Assembly (NCBI GenBank): GCA_018696395.1
Contig: JABHQR010000011.1
Span: forward strand, 62,001-126,000
Reading direction: 5' to 3'
Length of the DNA stretch: 64,000 bases
Source of the DNA: an archaeon
GTDB lineage: Archaea > Nanobdellota > Nanobdellia > Woesearchaeales > GW2011-AR9
The notes beneath the pieces are model-generated. The model was not told the DNA's origin, ran no database searches, and saw only the letters and a program-made list of their open reading frames with translations. Positions 19,545 through 30,252 of this stretch are shown piece after piece. The position numbers and the translations under genes are program-made. Each line of letters begins with the position of its first letter. The first letter of the stretch is position 1.

Positions 19545-20123
19545 TTAACTTGTATACTCCTCTTTTAAATTAGTTAAATGTGTGAAATAAGCGCCAATAC
19601 CATTATTAACAATATCTAACATCATATCTATAAGGGATTTTTTTTCATAATGTTCTTCTGTTAAGTTGTTCCTGATTTCTGTTAATTTGTCTCTACCACT
19701 TTTTTGATAATCTAAGTATAATTTTTTCTCAACTTCAATTAAATCTTTAGTTAAAGATTCTTTACCATAATCTGTTTTGTATAAATTAGCTAAAATTTCT
19801 AAATCTTGATCTTCATAATCAATTTCAATATTAACAAAGTTTCTTAATGATTCTCTTCTTGTTTTATCTGGGATTGCTCTTAATGCTTTTTCGATAAAGG
19901 TCGTTCTAATGAGGTTGAAACAATCATATCTTTTATTAAAATCATCAGCATAATTTCTGACATTTCTATCAAAATAATTTATAACAATTTGTTTTCCAAA
20001 TTGAATAACATCTTCTTTTTTAAAATTAGGATCATAATCTAATGATTGTAATTGTTTTCTATATTCATTCACTGTACTATATTCTGCTAGAATTTGTGCA
20101 AGTGTTAATTGTTTGTTTGTCAT
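19545..20123 (-). CDS. Uncharacterised protein
   Basis: Intact ORF. Confidence 0.55.
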   Translation of the reverse strand: MTNKQLTLAQILAEYSTVNEYRKQLQSLDYDPNFKKEDVIQFGKQIVINYFDRNVRNYADDFNKRYDCFNLIRTTFIEKALRAIPDKTRRESLRNFVNIEIDYEDQDLEILANLYKTDYGKESLTKDLIEVEKKLYLDYQKSGRDKLTEIRNNLTEEHYEKKSLIDMMLDIVNNGIGAYFTHLTNLKEEYTS

Positions 20124-20235
20124 ATTATTTATTATTGTAACCTTATTTATTTACTTATCTGCTGATTTCTCTGTTTATCTATTTTAAATGAAGTATAATT
20201 GTTAATATTAGAATTAAAGAAAAAAAGAAAAAAAA

Positions 20236-22239
20236 TTAAAATAATGTTAATCCATAAACCACTAACAATGGTGCGAAAACTATCGCGAATGTGTTAATTA
20301 CTTTGATTAACGCGTTTAATGCAGGTCCAGCAGTATCTTTGAATGGGTCACCTACAGTGTCACCAACTACGGCAGCTTTGTGTGCTTCACTACCTTTACC
20401 GCCAAAGTTCCCATCTTCAATGTACTTCTTAGCATTATCCCAGATTGCTCCAGCATTTGCCATGAATAAAGCCATTAACAAACCTGATAAAATTACACCA
20501 ATTAGTAATGCTCCTAACGCTTTTACTCCAAGGAAATATCCCACTAATAATGGTGCTAAGATTGCTAATACAGCTGGTAATATCATACTTTTTAATGCTG
20601 CACTTGTTACGATATCAACACATTTAGCATATTCTGGTTTGCCGCTACCATCCATGATACCTTTAATTTCTTTAAACTGTCTTCTAACTTCTACAACAAT
20701 TTTCTGAGCAGTGTTTCCTACTGCAGTCATACATAATGCTGAAAAGATAAAAGGTAACATACTACCAATGAATAAACCTACCAGAACAATTGGGTCAGTT
20801 AATCTGAAAACTAGTTCTTCAGTTAATACGTGACTAATCTCTTCAGTAAATGCTACGAATAATGCTAGTGCTGCTAATGCTGCAGAACCAATTGCGTAAC
20901 CTTTAGTAACAGCTTTTGTGGTGTTACCTACTGCATCTAACTCATCAGTAATATTTCTTACAGATTTATCTAAACCACTCATTTCAGCAATACCACCAGC
21001 ATTGTCGGTAATTGGACCATAACTATCTAATGCAATGATCATTCCTGTTAATGATAACATTGATACTGCTGCGATAGCGATACCATAAACACCTGCAAAT
21101 TGGTAAGATGCTAAAATTCCTGCACAGATAACTAATACCGGTAATAGGGTTGACTGTAAGCCAAAAGCTAAACCTGTAATCAAGTTTGTACCCGCTCCAG
21201 TAGTTGAAGCTTCAGCAGTTTTTCTAACTGGTGCATATTTTGTACTGGTATAATACTCAGTAATAACATTGATTAATAATGTGATTACTAAACCAACAAT
21301 TGCTGCTAAGAACAAATTTAATGGGTTATTAGTGTACATAGTTGCAAAGTAAAATCCTACTGCTGCAATAACACCAGAAGCAATTAAACCTTTATACATA
21401 GCTCCCATAATATTTTTAGATTTACCTAACTTAACAAACCAACTTCCAATAATGGACGAAATTATTGCAATTCCCCCTAAGATTAAAGGATATTCAATTG
21501 CCATATTATAAGTTGCTGATACGCTTGGAATTGTTGCTAATAACATTGCTGCAAGTAAAGTTACAACATAAGTTTCGTAAAGGTCTGCACCCATACCTGC
21601 ACAATCACCTACGTTATCGCCAACATTATCTGCGATAGTTGCTGGATTTCTAGGATCATCTTCAGGGATGCCTGCTTCAATTTTACCAACTAAGTCTGCG
21701 CCAACATCAGCGGCTTTAGTAAAAATTCCACCACCTACTCTTGCGAATAAGGAAATCAATGATGCTCCAAATCCAAGACCTACAAGTAATGCTGGTTCTG
21801 GATATATTGCATAAAATAAACTTACTGCGAATAAAGCAAGACCAACTACTGCCATTCCTGTTACTGCTCCGCCTTGGAACGCTACAGATAAAGCTTCTTT
21901 AAGTCCTGTCTTTGCAGTTTCTGCGGTTCTTACGTTAGCTCTTACCGAAATATTCATTCCAATATAACCTGATGCTGCGGATAATAATGCACCAAGTACG
22001 AAACCTGCTGCGATAGGAAATCCAAATAAAACCCATAAGATTGCTGTAATAATTACTGCGAAAATTGAAATAGTTTTGTATTGTCTAGCCATGTAAGCCA
22101 TAGCTCCTTCTTTAATAGCGTTAGAAATTTCTTGCATCTTTTCTGATCCCGCTGGAATTTTTAGGATCTTGAAAGAAAGGTATGCAGAATATAGTAATGC
22201 TATTAAACTCATTATAATTGCAAAAATTGCTACTGACAT
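20236..22239 (-). CDS. hppA: Membrane-bound proton-translocating pyrophosphatase, K+-independent type
   Basis: Multi-[62 protein letters not shown] carries the Lys/Thr signature of K+-independent enzymes. Confidence 0.95.
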   Translation of the reverse strand: MSVAIFAIIMSLIALLYSAYLSFKILKIPAGSEKMQEISNAIKEGAMAYMARQYKTISIFAVIITAILWVLFGFPIAAGFVLGALLSAASGYIGMNISVRANVRTAETAKTGLKEALSVAFQGGAVTGMAVVGLALFAVSLFYAIYPEPALLVGLGFGASLISLFARVGGGIFTKAADVGADLVGKIEAGIPEDDPRNPATIADNVGDNVGDCAGMGADLYETYVVTLLAAMLLATIPSVSATYNMAIEYPLILGGIAIISSIIGSWFVKLGKSKNIMGAMYKGLIASGVIAAVGFYFATMYTNNPLNLFLAAIVGLVITLLINVITEYYTSTKYAPVRKTAEASTTGAGTNLITGLAFGLQSTLLPVLVICAGILASYQFAGVYGIAIAAVSMLSLTGMIIALDSYGPITDNAGGIAEMSGLDKSVRNITDELDAVGNTTKAVTKGYAIGSAALAALALFVAFTEEISHVLTEELVFRLTDPIVLVGLFIGSMLPFIFSALCMTAVGNTAQKIVVEVRRQFKEIKGIMDGSGKPEYAKCVDIVTSAALKSMILPAVLAILAPLLVGYFLGVKALGALLIGVILSGLLMALFMANAGAIWDNAKKYIEDGNFGGKGSEAHKAAVVGDTVGDPFKDTAGPALNALIKVINTFAIVFAPLLVVYGLTLF

Positions 22240-22469
22240 TTTCAGTATACCCCCTAAGTTATCTTATTTTTTGATTATTATTCTTAACGTTGTTTAATAT
22301 AATTTTTCATAATATTTTATTCTCGGTTAAGTAGTAAGAATTGCGAACTCCTATTATTTATATATTTTACTATAGAGGGGGCACTTATTCGTAACTAAGT
22401 GGTGTGGAAAAAAGGGTTATTTTTAAATGTGTGTGTGTTAAGAATTAAATTAATAATAAAAAAATAAAT

Positions 22470-22775
22470 CTATTCATCATCGTCTCCTTCATCAGTGCCA
22501 TCTTTGATTTTTTTAGCAGCTTCTTTGAAGGTTTCAATTTGTTTTTCAGTAAGTTCTTCATACATTAAGTATGCTTGCCTAATGTTTCTTAGAAATCGAG
22601 ATTTTTCATAAACATCTTTATCAATGTTTAAGAAGATATATTTTTTATCTGTAACTTCTTGTCTAAATATTTGTTTCATGTGACAATCAACACAAATGGG
22701 ATAATCTCTTCTAGTTTTAAGAACCCAATTAGTTTTACATATTCTACATTTTTCTTTAAATTTTAGTCTTGCCAT
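22470..22775 (-). CDS. Small zinc-ribbon-like protein
   Basis: CRIC...CVDC pair and acidic C-terminus. Confidence 0.55.
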   Translation of the reverse strand: MARLKFKEKCRICKTNWVLKTRRDYPICVDCHMKQIFRQEVTDKKYIFLNIDKDVYEKSRFLRNIRQAYLMYEELTEKQIETFKEAAKKIKDGTDEGDDDE

Positions 22776-22886
22776 GTATATCGGTTTCTATAAAATGCAA
22801 CAGAATTAATCAAAAACTATCGCTATAATAACTTAAAATAGAGGTTTAGTTATATATCTTTCGGGGAGATGGTTGTTTTTAGAGGA

Positions 22887-23255
22887 TTATTTGTTTTTTT
22901 TGATTAAATTTAAAAAATATTTTTTACTTTTGTTTTCTCCATAATATTTATAATAATCTGGTTTGAGGTTTATTTTTTCAATTAATCTTTCTTTTATAAT
23001 TTTGAAATCTCTTTGGTTAGGTTTGTAATCTCTTTTAATCATTTCTTTTTTGAGAAGTTCAAACTTTTTTTTGTAAATATTTTAACTTGTTTTTGAAGAA
23101 TTTAATATGTCCTGGTCCAAGGAGTAATTTTCTGGTTGGTTTTTGATCTTTGGATGCTTTTTCACATGTTTAAGAAGCATTAGTATTTCATTATATTCTG
23201 CAATGAGATGTTGGTCTGCTAAGTATTTTGGTTGGATTAAATTAATTCGTACCAT
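22887..23255 (-). pseudogene. Pyrimidine dimer DNA glycosylase (T4 endonuclease V/DenV-like), two frameshifts
   Basis: Conceptual translation across frames: MVRINLIQPKYLADQHLIAEYNEILMLLKHVKKHPKI / KPTRKLLLGPGHIKFFKNKLKYLQKK / FELLKKEMIKRDYKPNQRDFKIIKERLIEKINLKPDYYKYYGENKSKKYFLNLIKKNK; shifts at homopolymers 23140-23144 and 23065-23072. Confidence 0.85.
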
Positions 23256-23355
23256 TGTTTATAAGATAAATTAATTTGTATAAATAGTTCTTGAAACTAC
23301 TTAATGGGAGCAACATTACAAAAAATTTATAAAAGAACTTAATTATTATACTAAT

Positions 23356-23838
23356 ATGAAGATTAATTTTGAATATAATGGTGAGTTAAAAGATAGATTA
23401 ACAAGATTCTCCCCTGAAACAGATAAATCTCTAAATCAATATTGTAGTTCTTCTGAAATGCATAGTTTATTTGATCAAAATAAAGTCCATAGGGAATTAT
23501 ATGATTTAGTAAGCGGATTGCCTGATATTTGTGATGAAAAATTAAAAACTTATGGTGGGATTGTTAGAAATGTTGTGTTACCTCTTCAATTAGGAATTAA
23601 TACCAGGTCATTTTCTGTTGATAGAACATTAAAATCTCACTTTAGAAAATCAAGATATTCTTTAAATAAAAAATTAATTGATGATTTTTCAATTGTATTG
23701 GCAAGAAGTATTCCTTCTTTTGTTTTAGAATTATTATCTAATGAACCAAGGTATGATCTTTTTAGTATGAAGACAGGGGAAGTGTATCATTTCTTAAAAA
23801 TCCCTAGAATTAATGAATATAAATCAATCTTTAATTAA
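23356..23838 (+). CDS. Uncharacterised protein
   Basis: Intact ORF. Confidence 0.5.
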   Translation: MKINFEYNGELKDRLTRFSPETDKSLNQYCSSSEMHSLFDQNKVHRELYDLVSGLPDICDEKLKTYGGIVRNVVLPLQLGINTRSFSVDRTLKSHFRKSRYSLNKKLIDDFSIVLARSIPSFVLELLSNEPRYDLFSMKTGEVYHFLKIPRINEYKSIFN

Positions 23839-25058
23839 GCAACATTTTTCATAATTTCAGTATATTCAACTTGAATGCCATTTGGATATGTTTCAGAACG
23901 TACTTTTTCTAATTTTTTCATGATGTTTTTGAATGCTTTCTTAATGTTTTTAATGTCTTTTATGTTAAATGCTTGGCCACTTTTTGACATTTTTTCACCT
24001 TTGATTGTAATCAAGGGTCCTCCAAATAAGAATTTTTGTTGTCCTGTTTTTTCTTCAAGATAATCAAACATAATTTTAATTTTTTGAGCTCCAGTGATTC
24101 CTTTAATATTTGGAAGTTGAAAATAATCTCCTCCATAAATATGGCAATCTGCTTTAAATGGGTCATAAAAATCTCGCATTGGATCTAGCATAAAATGGAA
24201 TTCGGTCATATCTAACTCTTGTTTTAAATTTCTATAAACATACCCATCATATCCTACTGTTTTAAGTGCCCTAGGGCAATTACCTCTTGTATTTTTACAA
24301 GGTGCTGCTAATGTGGGTCCATGGTGGTATGGGTGTCCAAATACCATTACTGCCCAATCTCTACATAATTGATGACAATTTGGACAATATAATCTAACTG
24401 GGATCTGAAAACAATTTGCTTGATAGATTTTAGTACCTATCTTAACTTGACTAGCAAATCTTTTCCATCTTGGTTTAATTCCACACATCGGTGCAACTTG
24501 TTTTGCAAATTCAAAATCAGTTAAGTTTTTAATCATCTTTCTTCTAAATGCTCGATCTTTTTCTAACATTCTCATGAAACTATAAACATAAATTTGTGTT
24601 CCAAAAACATGAAATACTTTATTTTCTTTTAGTTCTAGAAATCTTTTGTGTTTTGGAGGTATGAAACTTTTTTTAATTTTTCTTTTTTCATCTTCTGTAG
24701 TTTCATCAAACATTGCTGCAAGTTTCCAAATTAAACTTGTAATCTCTCCTTGTACTCTTCTACCCGCACTATTTCTAGAAATTAATTGGTTATAATCTTT
24801 TGGAATAAGTAAATCTCCCTCTTCTAAATATTGAAAACGTAAAGGTACTCCATTATATTTTTCTACACTTGATGACAACGAATTTTCAATATTTGTAATC
24901 GTTAAATGTGTGTGAGGATGTTCTCTTAGATACATAAATGCACATGCTAATGTTGAAAGAAAGCCTAAATGTATGTGGCCAGAAGGTGTTAATCCCATTG
25001 CTAATGATTTGAAATTTCTTGTCATAAATTCGTTAAAATCCCAAATTAAACTTGCCAT
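23835..25058 (-). CDS. Class I aminoacyl-tRNA synthetase-like, most like class I LysRS
   Basis: GLTPSGHIHLG (HIGH), CPNCHQLC zinc motif, LDPMRDFYDPFKADCHIYGGDY, KMSKS. Confidence 0.65.
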   Translation of the reverse strand: MASLIWDFNEFMTRNFKSLAMGLTPSGHIHLGFLSTLACAFMYLREHPHTHLTITNIENSLSSSVEKYNGVPLRFQYLEEGDLLIPKDYNQLISRNSAGRRVQGEITSLIWKLAAMFDETTEDEKRKIKKSFIPPKHKRFLELKENKVFHVFGTQIYVYSFMRMLEKDRAFRRKMIKNLTDFEFAKQVAPMCGIKPRWKRFASQVKIGTKIYQANCFQIPVRLYCPNCHQLCRDWAVMVFGHPYHHGPTLAAPCKNTRGNCPRALKTVGYDGYVYRNLKQELDMTEFHFMLDPMRDFYDPFKADCHIYGGDYFQLPNIKGITGAQKIKIMFDYLEEKTGQQKFLFGGPLITIKGEKMSKSGQAFNIKDIKNIKKAFKNIMKKLEKVRSETYPNGIQVEYTEIMKNVA

Positions 25059-25136
25059 TGATTATTAATTAATATCAATATGTTTATATATTTTTCTAAA
25101 TTAATAAAATTGTAATTATAATTTTAAACAACTGAG

Positions 25137-25541
25137 GTGAATAAAATGATAAGACATCATGTAACATTAGAAAATTTAATGCATCATATTTTTATGGGAG
25201 ATTTTAGTGGTGATGAAGGTACAATAAGGGTCATGTTAGGTATGTTAATTAGTGATGCAAGACGTTTAATAAATCAATATAAAAAATTAGGTTTAAAGTA
25301 TAATAATAATGATTTCAATTTTGAGAAATACTTAACATTATTATTAAATGCCAAGAAATTATATGAATCAAAAGACGAAGCTGATTTTATTGATGCAAAT
25401 CAATTACTAGCTGAAGCAAGTGAAGTATTTATTAAATTGGTTAACCAGAACAGAGAGTTATTACATGGGAAAGGAATCATGCATAAGGATATGAAATTAT
25501 TTAATCATATTGAATTATGTGAACATTACAATAAACAATGA
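25137..25541 (+). CDS. Uncharacterised protein
   Basis: Intact ORF with GAGGTG upstream. Confidence 0.5.
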   Translation: MNKMIRHHVTLENLMHHIFMGDFSGDEGTIRVMLGMLISDARRLINQYKKLGLKYNNNDFNFEKYLTLLLNAKKLYESKDEADFIDANQLLAEASEVFIKLVNQNRELLHGKGIMHKDMKLFNHIELCEHYNKQ

Positions 25542-25558
25542 TTTTTTTATTTTTTCTT

Positions 25559-28087
25559 TCAAAACCCATCCAAACTTAACTGCTCTTTCTCCTTCTTAGC
25601 TTTGATTTTCTTGACCATTTCGTCTTCTGCTTCTAAAACTGATTGAATTTCTTTAGCTCTATCTACAACAGAACTTGGCATCCCCGCAAGTTTAGCTACA
25701 TGGATTCCATGACTTTGGTCAGTTCCACCTTCTATTAATTTTCTTAAATAAATGATCTCATGACCTTTTTCTTTTACTGCAACATTGAAATTTTTGATTT
25801 TGTCAAATTTATCTGAAATTTTGTTAAGAACATGATAATGTGTCGCGAACATAGTTTTTGCTTTAATGTTTTTGTAAATATGTTCTACTGTACTCCACGC
25901 AATAGCAACACCATCAAATGTTGATGTGCCTCGGCCAATTTCGTCTAGGATTATTAAACTTTTATCAGTAGCATTGTTAAGAATGTTAGCTGTTTCCAAC
26001 ATCTCTACCATAAATGTTGATTGGCCAAAACTTAAATCATCTTGGGCACCAACCCGAGTAAATATTTGATCAACAATATGTGATGAAGTATTATCTGCTG
26101 GGACAAAACTTCCAACTTGTGCCATTAAAATAATTAGCGCAGTTTGTCGCATGATAGTACTTTTACCTGATGTGTTTGGTCCGGTAATTATCATGATCTC
26201 ATTATTTTCTAGTTTAACATTATTAGAAATAAATTTTTGTTCAATAGTTTCAATTACTGGATGTCTTCCATTAGTAATTTCAATCATATTTAATTCGTTA
26301 AAATGTGGTTTACAATAATTGTTGTCCATTGAAACTTTACTGAAAGAAGATAGTACATCTAGTAAAGCTAATTTTTGTGATGCTTCTTGAACAATTTCTG
26401 TAGACCTTTTTAGTTCTTCACAAATTGCTTGAAATAATTTAAATTCTAATTCATAAATTTTTTCTTCTGCTCCTAAGATTTTTTCTTCTTCTAATTTTAA
26501 TTCTTCTGTGATGTAACGTTCGGCATTAGCAGTAGTTTGTTTTCTAATGTAACTTTTTGGAACTAAATGTACATTTTTTTTCGTAACTTCAATAAAATAT
26601 CCAAACACTCGGTTGAAAGAAACTTTTAATGCATTAATCCCAGTTTTGGCTTTTTCTCGATCTTCAATTTCTCTTAAGAACTTTTTAGAATTTGTTTTAA
26701 TTTCAACCAGTTCTTTTAATTCTTGATTAAAACTACTTTTAATAATTCCGCCTTCTCTAATTGTTGTAGGTGCATCATCTTTGATTGATCTTTCTAAAAG
26801 TAAAAATTGTTCTTGCATTGATCCAATCAAACTAACCTCTTTTAGTAAATTAGAATTAAAACTAGAAATTATTTTTTTAATTAAAGGAATCTTTTGTAAT
26901 GTGTTTTTTAATGAAAGTAAATCTTTTGGATTGGCATTACCATAATTAACCCTGCCAATTAACCTTTCTAAATCATAAACTTCTTTTAATAAATCTCTTA
27001 ATTCTTCTCTTTCAATAACTTTTTCATTTAATTCTTCTACTGAGTTAAGTCTTTGAACTATTTTTTGTTTGTTTAGTAAGGGTTCTTTGATAATCTTTTT
27101 CAACATTCGTGAACCAATAGAACTTACTGTGTGATCAAGAACTGATAATAAGGTTCCTTCTTTACCTTGATTACGAATATTTTGACTAATCTCTAAATTG
27201 ATTAATGTTCTTCTATCAAGTAACATTATTTCAGTATCATTAATAGAATTAATTGATTTGAAATGTGCTAAAGAGTTTTTTTGTGTGTCTTGTAAATATT
27301 TCATTAATGCTCCAGCTACACTAATTTCATTTTTTTTATTTATGTTAATTTCATCCAAACCAAATCCCGTTAAACTTTTAACATCAAAATGTTCTAGTAA
27401 AATTGCTTTGGCATTATCAAACTGAAAATAATAATCTGGGAATTTGTTTACAAAAGAGCCTAACTTTCTAATTGTGGAAATTAATTCAGTATTAACCATC
27501 ATTGATTCAGGTACAATGCATTCAGAAATATTTCTTCTTTGAATCTCTGCTAAAATTGATTCTGTGGATCTTGCTTGTCCACATAACAATTCTCCTGTTG
27601 ATAAATCAGCGATTGAGTAAACATAAGATTCTCCATAAGATTTAATTGTTATAATATAATTATTTTCGTTAGCATTAAGAAGTGTTGATTCAATTAAAGT
27701 TCCTGGGGTAACTATTCTTACTAATCCTCTTTTAACAAGACCTTTAGCTAATTTTGGGTTTTCTAATTGTTCAACAATAGCCACTTTGTGACCTTTCTTA
27801 ACTAACTTTCCAAGATAAGTTTCTAGAGCATGATATGGTAATCCAGATAATGGGGCGGCTTTTTCTCCTTTACCTCTGGAAGTTAATGTGATCTCTAAAT
27901 CTCTGGCTGCAGCAATGGCATCTTCATAAAACATTTCATAGAAATCCCCCATTCGAAGCATGATCAGACAATCAGGATTTTCTTTTTTAGCATCCCTGTA
28001 TTGTTTCATACCTGGAGTTAACAAATGTTCAGGTATATCTAATACACTTACTATCTTTTTTGTTTGCCCTGCTGCTGGTTCAGTCAT
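25559..28087 (-). CDS. mutS: DNA mismatch repair protein MutS
   Basis: TPGMKQYRDAKKENPDCLIMLRMGDFYEMFYEDA; ITGPNTSGKST Walker A; LDEIGRGTSTFDG Walker B; THYH. Confidence 0.97.
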   Translation of the reverse strand: MTEPAAGQTKKIVSVLDIPEHLLTPGMKQYRDAKKENPDCLIMLRMGDFYEMFYEDAIAAARDLEITLTSRGKGEKAAPLSGLPYHALETYLGKLVKKGHKVAIVEQLENPKLAKGLVKRGLVRIVTPGTLIESTLLNANENNYIITIKSYGESYVYSIADLSTGELLCGQARSTESILAEIQRRNISECIVPESMMVNTELISTIRKLGSFVNKFPDYYFQFDNAKAILLEHFDVKSLTGFGLDEININKKNEISVAGALMKYLQDTQKNSLAHFKSINSINDTEIMLLDRRTLINLEISQNIRNQGKEGTLLSVLDHTVSSIGSRMLKKIIKEPLLNKQKIVQRLNSVEELNEKVIEREELRDLLKEVYDLERLIGRVNYGNANPKDLLSLKNTLQKIPLIKKIISSFNSNLLKEVSLIGSMQEQFLLLERSIKDDAPTTIREGGIIKSSFNQELKELVEIKTNSKKFLREIEDREKAKTGINALKVSFNRVFGYFIEVTKKNVHLVPKSYIRKQTTANAERYITEELKLEEEKILGAEEKIYELEFKLFQAICEELKRSTEIVQEASQKLALLDVLSSFSKVSMDNNYCKPHFNELNMIEITNGRHPVIETIEQKFISNNVKLENNEIMIITGPNTSGKSTIMRQTALIILMAQVGSFVPADNTSSHIVDQIFTRVGAQDDLSFGQSTFMVEMLETANILNNATDKSLIILDEIGRGTSTFDGVAIAWSTVEHIYKNIKAKTMFATHYHVLNKISDKFDKIKNFNVAVKEKGHEIIYLRKLIEGGTDQSHGIHVAKLAGMPSSVVDRAKEIQSVLEAEDEMVKKIKAKKEKEQLSLDGF

Positions 28088-28212
28088 AGTGATTAAGGCA
28101 AAAGTTAGCTTTTATTAATTTTCTTATTATTTAATACAACAATAATACTATCCTCTAAACGATAAATTTAAAACATTATAACATATTACTCTTATTAAAA
28201 GAGGCATACTGT

Positions 28213-29373
28213 ATGAAAGGTGATTTAGAATTATTCAAGATATTTGGGATTGAAGTAAAGGTACATTTCTCATGGTGGATAATTCTTGTTCTTTTAGCAT
28301 GGGGATTAGCTTCAAGTTTCTTTCCAATATATTATCCCGGTTTATCTTTAATGCAATATTGGATAATTGGGTTAGTATCAGCTTTCTTGTTGTTTGTTTC
28401 AGTATTATTACACGAATTTGCACATTCATTAGTTGCAAAGTCAAGAAAAGTTGTAGTTAATAGTATAACTTTATTTTTTTTTGGTGGTGTGGCAGAAATT
28501 AATACTGAAGATTTGAAACCTTGGGACGAGATTTTAATTGCTTCAGCAGGTCCAATATTTTCCCTCTTACTTGGAATTATTTTAATGTTTTTTTACTTTA
28601 ATATTTCAAATGCTTACTTTAACGCTATCACATTTTATCTTTACCAAATAAATTTTGTATTAGCAATATTTAACATGATTCCTGCATATCCTTTGGATGG
28701 TGGAAGGGTATTACGGGCTATCTTACATTATTTTACTAAAAGTTTGAAAAAATCAACATATTTTGCTTCATTGTTAGGAAAAGGTTTTGCTTGGTTTTTA
28801 GGATCAGTAGGTTTTTTTAGGATTCTAAGTGGTGATTATGGTGGGATTTGGTTAATGTTTTTAGGTATATTTTTACATTTCTTGGCTGGGATGAGTTTTG
28901 AACAAGTACTTTATTCTGAAATTTTAAAGAAATGGAAAGTTAAAGATTTGATGGAAAAAAAGTTTCCAGTAGCGTATGGTGATGAAGATTTAGCACATTT
29001 CTTAACAAGAAATTTTTCTTCTAAATATGATTCATTTTTAGTTGTTAAAGGAAAAAAGTCAACTAAAAAAGAAATTTCTTCATTTTCAAAAAAGAATTTA
29101 TTAGGTGTTCTTGATTTAAAGAAAATGGGTGAAATGACCATAGAGGTTGAAGAGAGAATTAAAGTAAAACAGGTTGCATACCCATTAAAGTATTTGAAAA
29201 CATTGAGTTCTAACCAAAAGTCAGATGTTGCATTAAGAACTTTACTTAAGCAAGGATTGAATATCTTACCAGTAATTGATAAAAGTAAAGTTGTTGGTTT
29301 AATGTGGAAAGAAAGATTAATCAGAAGTTTAGTCTGGGAAAGGAAGTATGGGGTTGTAATGAAGAAAAAGTGA
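28213..29373 (+). CDS. Site-2 protease family (M50) membrane metalloprotease with CBS-like C-terminus
   Basis: LLHEFAHSLVA; FNMIPAYPLDGGRVLRA; C-terminal CBS-like repeat. Confidence 0.9.
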   Translation: MKGDLELFKIFGIEVKVHFSWWIILVLLAWGLASSFFPIYYPGLSLMQYWIIGLVSAFLLFVSVLLHEFAHSLVAKSRKVVVNSITLFFFGGVAEINTEDLKPWDEILIASAGPIFSLLLGIILMFFYFNISNAYFNAITFYLYQINFVLAIFNMIPAYPLDGGRVLRAILHYFTKSLKKSTYFASLLGKGFAWFLGSVGFFRILSGDYGGIWLMFLGIFLHFLAGMSFEQVLYSEILKKWKVKDLMEKKFPVAYGDEDLAHFLTRNFSSKYDSFLVVKGKKSTKKEISSFSKKNLLGVLDLKKMGEMTIEVEERIKVKQVAYPLKYLKTLSSNQKSDVALRTLLKQGLNILPVIDKSKVVGLMWKERLIRSLVWERKYGVVMKKK

Positions 29374-29445
29374 CTTGTAATGTGGCCACTCTTAAGTGAC
29401 AAATTATTAAAAACATTTAAATAAAACCTTTCTTTTTAAAGTATT

Positions 29446-30216
29446 ATGAGTAATACATTACCTAATTTATTTGATTCAGAAGTTTATGTTAAGAGAGAAT
29501 TTGATAGATTGAAATCTGAAGGTAAATTCCCCGAAAAAATAGTGGAACCAATTGATACTAGGTTATTGGGTGGTTTTAAAGAATGGGTTGCATGGCTTCC
29601 TTTTGGAGCATTAAGTCCAGGGACTCGTTTTCCACATAGGGGTTATGACTTTGCTGCATATTTAACAAAAAATGGTGTGTGTAGATTTAGTTTACCAAAA
29701 GAGCTTCCTGTAAGAGCAATTGCTGATGGGAAAGTATTGTTTACTGTTGAAAAAGGATACGCTTCTTCAATATATATTGATCATACCATTAGAAATTCTG
29801 AAAATCTTAAAAAAAGAAGAAAGTATGAGGGTTTAGTCTGTAATTATGGGCATGTTGAAACTTGTATTGATGAGGGTGATTATATTAAGCAAGGTCAAGT
29901 AATTGGCCATTTATATGGTGATGATGATTCTGAATTATTTTCAAGGTTAGTTCATTTACATTTTGATATTGAAATTATTAATAGTAATATGTCATTAAAT
30001 ACGTCATGCTTATTTCCTAACTTAGAAAAAAATAATGTTGATTCTAGGGGTAATCCTTATTTTAAATTAATCAAATCAGATGCCGAAATTTTACCTTCAA
30101 AAAGAAGGATTTTTGCAAATACAATCAATGCAACTTATTTTAAGCATGAACCTTATCAAGATATATCTCAACATTATGCTGAAACACATTTGGGTAAATG
30201 GGGGAAACTTTTTTAA
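29446..30216 (+). CDS. M23/LytM-like peptidase family protein
   Basis: PHRGYDFAA, ADGKV, NYGHVE, GQVIGHLYG, VHLHFDIE. Confidence 0.75.
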   Translation: MSNTLPNLFDSEVYVKREFDRLKSEGKFPEKIVEPIDTRLLGGFKEWVAWLPFGALSPGTRFPHRGYDFAAYLTKNGVCRFSLPKELPVRAIADGKVLFTVEKGYASSIYIDHTIRNSENLKKRRKYEGLVCNYGHVETCIDEGDYIKQGQVIGHLYGDDDSELFSRLVHLHFDIEIINSNMSLNTSCLFPNLEKNNVDSRGNPYFKLIKSDAEILPSKRRIFANTINATYFKHEPYQDISQHYAETHLGKWGKLF

Positions 30217-30252
30217 TATATTAATCACATTATTGAATTATAACTTAATATC

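Noticed and set aside
20291-20707. 138-aa plus-strand ORF
   Set aside because: Antisense shadow of the highly conserved hppA coding sequence
22240-22469. Intergenic region upstream of hppA considered for an ncRNA
   Set aside because: Could not find a convincing tRNA/C/D-box or stable fold by eye; more likely promoter and leader sequence
28911-29402. 163-aa minus-strand ORF
   Set aside because: Antisense to M50 protease gene; composition typical of a shadow ORF
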